From assembly GCA_036003885.1 (NCBI GenBank), contig DASYSA010000016.1, forward strand, positions 1 to 7,896: 7,896 bases of DNA, in the 5' to 3' direction. The notes under the pieces are model-generated. The model worked only from the letters and a program-made list of their open reading frames with translations. It had not been told where the DNA came from and did not search any database. Positions 6,608 through 7,896 of the stretch are shown one piece after another (the stretch's first letter is position 1; every line of letters starts with the position of its first letter). The stretch is from DASYSA01 sp036003885. GTDB taxonomy: Bacteria > Acidobacteriota > Blastocatellia > UBA7656. Position numbers and translations under genes: made by a program.

Positions 6608-7600
6608 ATGACCGATAACAACGGATACATGCTCGAAGTCCGAAATCTGAAAAAGTACTTCCCTGCCGGTTCGGGCCTGTTGGGAGCCAGGAACGAAACG
6701 ATCAAAGCTGTGGACGGCGTGAGCTTCGGCATCCGCAGAGGTGAGACGTTCGGCCTCGTAGGCGAATCGGGTTGTGGGAAGTCGACTATTGGCCGCTGCA
6801 TTCTGAGACTGATCGAGCCAAGCGCCGGTCAGGTGAACTTTCAGGGTACCGACTTGCTAACGCTCGGTTCCGAAGAACTCCGGCGCCGCCGCCGCGACCT
6901 GCAGATAATATTTCAAGATCCTTACTCGTCACTCAATCCGCGAATGAAGGTCGGAGAGATCATCGAAGAGCCGCTGATCATCCACCGCACGGGTGCCCGA
7001 ACGGAGAGGCGCGAGCGGGTAGCGGAACTCCTGCGACTGGTCGGCCTCGAGCCTGCGCACGCGGCGCGATATCCGCACGAGTTTTCCGGCGGCCAGCGCC
7101 AACGGATCGGAATAGCACGGGCGCTGGCGCTCAACCCAAGCTTCATCGTGTGTGACGAGCCGGTCTCCGCTCTCGACGTATCGGTGCAGGCCCAGGTGGT
7201 CAATCTGCTTCAGGACTTACAGGAGAAGCTGGGGTTGACCTACCTGTTCATATCGCATGGTCTCTCGGTGGTCGAACACATCTCGAGTCGAGTCGGCATA
7301 ATGTATCTCGGCAAGCTGGTTGAGGTCGCATCGAGCGAAGAGATATTCAAGAACGCGCAGCATCCCTACACGCGCGCGCTACTGTCTGCCATTCCCGTTC
7401 CGGATCCCGATTCGAGGCGCGAGCGCCTGCCTCTGGCCGGCGAGATGCCGACGCCAACCCGTCCGCCGTCGGGTTGCCGCTTTCGCACAAGGTGTCCGCT
7501 TGCCGAGCCGCGCTGCGCCGAATCCGAGCCTGAGATGGTGGAGGTAGCACCCGGACACTTTGTGGCCTGTATGGTCGTTGCGCCGAGCGCGAAACAGTAG
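6608..7600 (+). CDS. dppF: Oligo/dipeptide ABC transporter ATP-binding protein, DppF/OppF type
   Basis: This 330-residue protein is the second ATPase of the peptide importer, expected to pair with DppD under a two-permease channel. It shows Walker A GESGCGKS (52-59), Q-loop Q103 in FQDPYSSLNP, signature FSGGQRQR (159-166), Walker B FIVCDE (179-184), SALD (187-190) and switch H217 in ISHGLS, where the residue after His is Gly instead of the usual Asp. The C-terminal extension (HPYTRALLSAIP, 252-263) carries C290, C296, C303 and C321, with the same x5-x6-x17 spacing as its neighbour. The AIKAVDGVSF-like start and FxxGSG insertion at residues 19-23 are typical of DppF over DppD. ATG 6608 has no Shine-Dalgarno site; the bases before it belong to the repeat. 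An internal ATG at residue 8 is the alternative start. It ends in tandem TAG TAG stops. Confidence 0.92.
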   Translation: MTDNNGYMLEVRNLKKYFPAGSGLLGARNETIKAVDGVSFGIRRGETFGLVGESGCGKSTIGRCILRLIEPSAGQVNFQGTDLLTLGSEELRRRRRDLQIIFQDPYSSLNPRMKVGEIIEEPLIIHRTGARTERRERVAELLRLVGLEPAHAARYPHEFSGGQRQRIGIARALALNPSFIVCDEPVSALDVSVQAQVVNLLQDLQEKLGLTYLFISHGLSVVEHISSRVGIMYLGKLVEVASSEEIFKNAQHPYTRALLSAIPVPDPDSRRERLPLAGEMPTPTRPPSGCRFRTRCPLAEPRCAESEPEMVEVAPGHFVACMVVAPSAKQ

Positions 7601-7690
7601 TAGTCTCTCGGCGTCAGCATCAACCGTGACGCTGTCATCACGCCGGGCACCTTAAACACAGATTCATCGAGTATCAGGAGGGCAAGTAGA

Positions 7691-7896
7691 ATGAGCCACC
7701 CAGAGAGCCAAGTACAACCCGAGATACCCGATTATGGGACGTCTCACATTGAACTTCACACTACGCAACCGGAGGCGGCGCGATTAGGTCCACTACAGCG
7801 ACTGATCGGCATACTCTTCTCGCCTGGCGAGACTTTTGTGGACATCAATCGCAAACCGACCTGGCTCGCTCCGTTGCTGATCTCGATCGTCATTGG
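7691..7896 (+). CDS. Yip1-domain membrane protein, N-terminal part (cut by window edge)
   Basis: The first 68 codons of a longer gene are visible. AGGAGGG at 7676-7682, 8 nt before the ATG, supports this start. A polar N-terminus of about 32 residues rich in Pro, Glu and His is followed by LGPLQRLIGILFSPGETFVD (32-51) and INRKPTWLAPLLISIVI (52-68). The SPGETFxDI and KPTWLAPL wording is typical of bacterial Yip1/YIF1-domain proteins, which have four to five membrane helices and unknown function; the first helix begins at about residue 58. The bacterial family is common in Acidobacteriota. Its separate ribosome site and 90-nt gap suggest it is not coupled to dppF. Confidence 0.75.
   Translation, partial: MSHPESQVQPEIPDYGTSHIELHTTQPEAARLGPLQRLIGILFSPGETFVDINRKPTWLAPLLISIVI

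Noticed and set aside
6546..6611. GTG-started mini-frame ending in ATGA overlap with dppF
   Set aside because: It consists of repeat heptamers and has no ribosome site, so the overlap is probably chance.
7601..7690. Intrinsic terminator after dppF
   Set aside because: GCGTCA (7611-7616) and TGACGC (7627-7632) can pair, but the stem is only 6 bp with a 10-nt loop and no T-tract follows.

Overview
The window is a stretch of bacterial chromosome of moderately high GC content. All confidently called genes lie on the + strand. The gene set suggests Acidobacteriota, perhaps the class Blastocatellia: a stand-alone B12-type mutase large subunit, a GT87-type membrane glycosyltransferase, a Yip1-domain membrane protein and a DinB-like protein. 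Gaps full of short palindromic repeats fit the same picture. This taxonomic placement is inference from gene content and style; no rRNA or other taxonomic marker is present.

Layout. Bases 1-284 hold a small possible leftward gene, a perfect 19-bp palindrome and the leader of the first gene. Then come an MGT-type GT1 glycosyltransferase (285-1496), a DinB/DUF664-like protein behind a near-consensus promoter and Shine-Dalgarno site (1651-2133), and a multi-pass GT87/DUF2029 protein (2381-3643). Next are the methylmalonyl-CoA mutase large subunit without its B12 domain (3778-5379) and two peptide/nickel-type ABC ATPases, dppD-like (5503-6507) and dppF-like (6608-7600). The window ends in the first 68 codons of a Yip1-domain protein (7691 to the edge).

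How the genes relate. dppD and dppF encode the two ATPase halves of one oligopeptide importer. They share the same C-terminal cysteine spacing, but no permease or binding-protein gene lies beside them here. The mutase acts in propionyl-CoA/methylmalonyl-CoA metabolism and needs a separate B12-binding subunit that is not in the window. The two glycosyltransferases are of different families and do not obviously share a pathway. The genes may be cotranscribed in part, but only the DinB-like gene has a convincing promoter.

The most unusual feature is what fills the gaps. Four successive spacers each carry a different short-unit repeat, three of them folded head to head into long hairpins and several with a 7-nt period. 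Two of the arrays contain the stop codon of the preceding gene (GT87 and dppD). The dppD-dppF array is made of GTGA-type heptamers that place TGA in every reading frame. A further candidate is an 8-codon leader frame with its own GAGG site whose TAA overlaps the ATG of dppD. I found no clear case for a new defence, toxin-antitoxin, CRISPR or mobile system.
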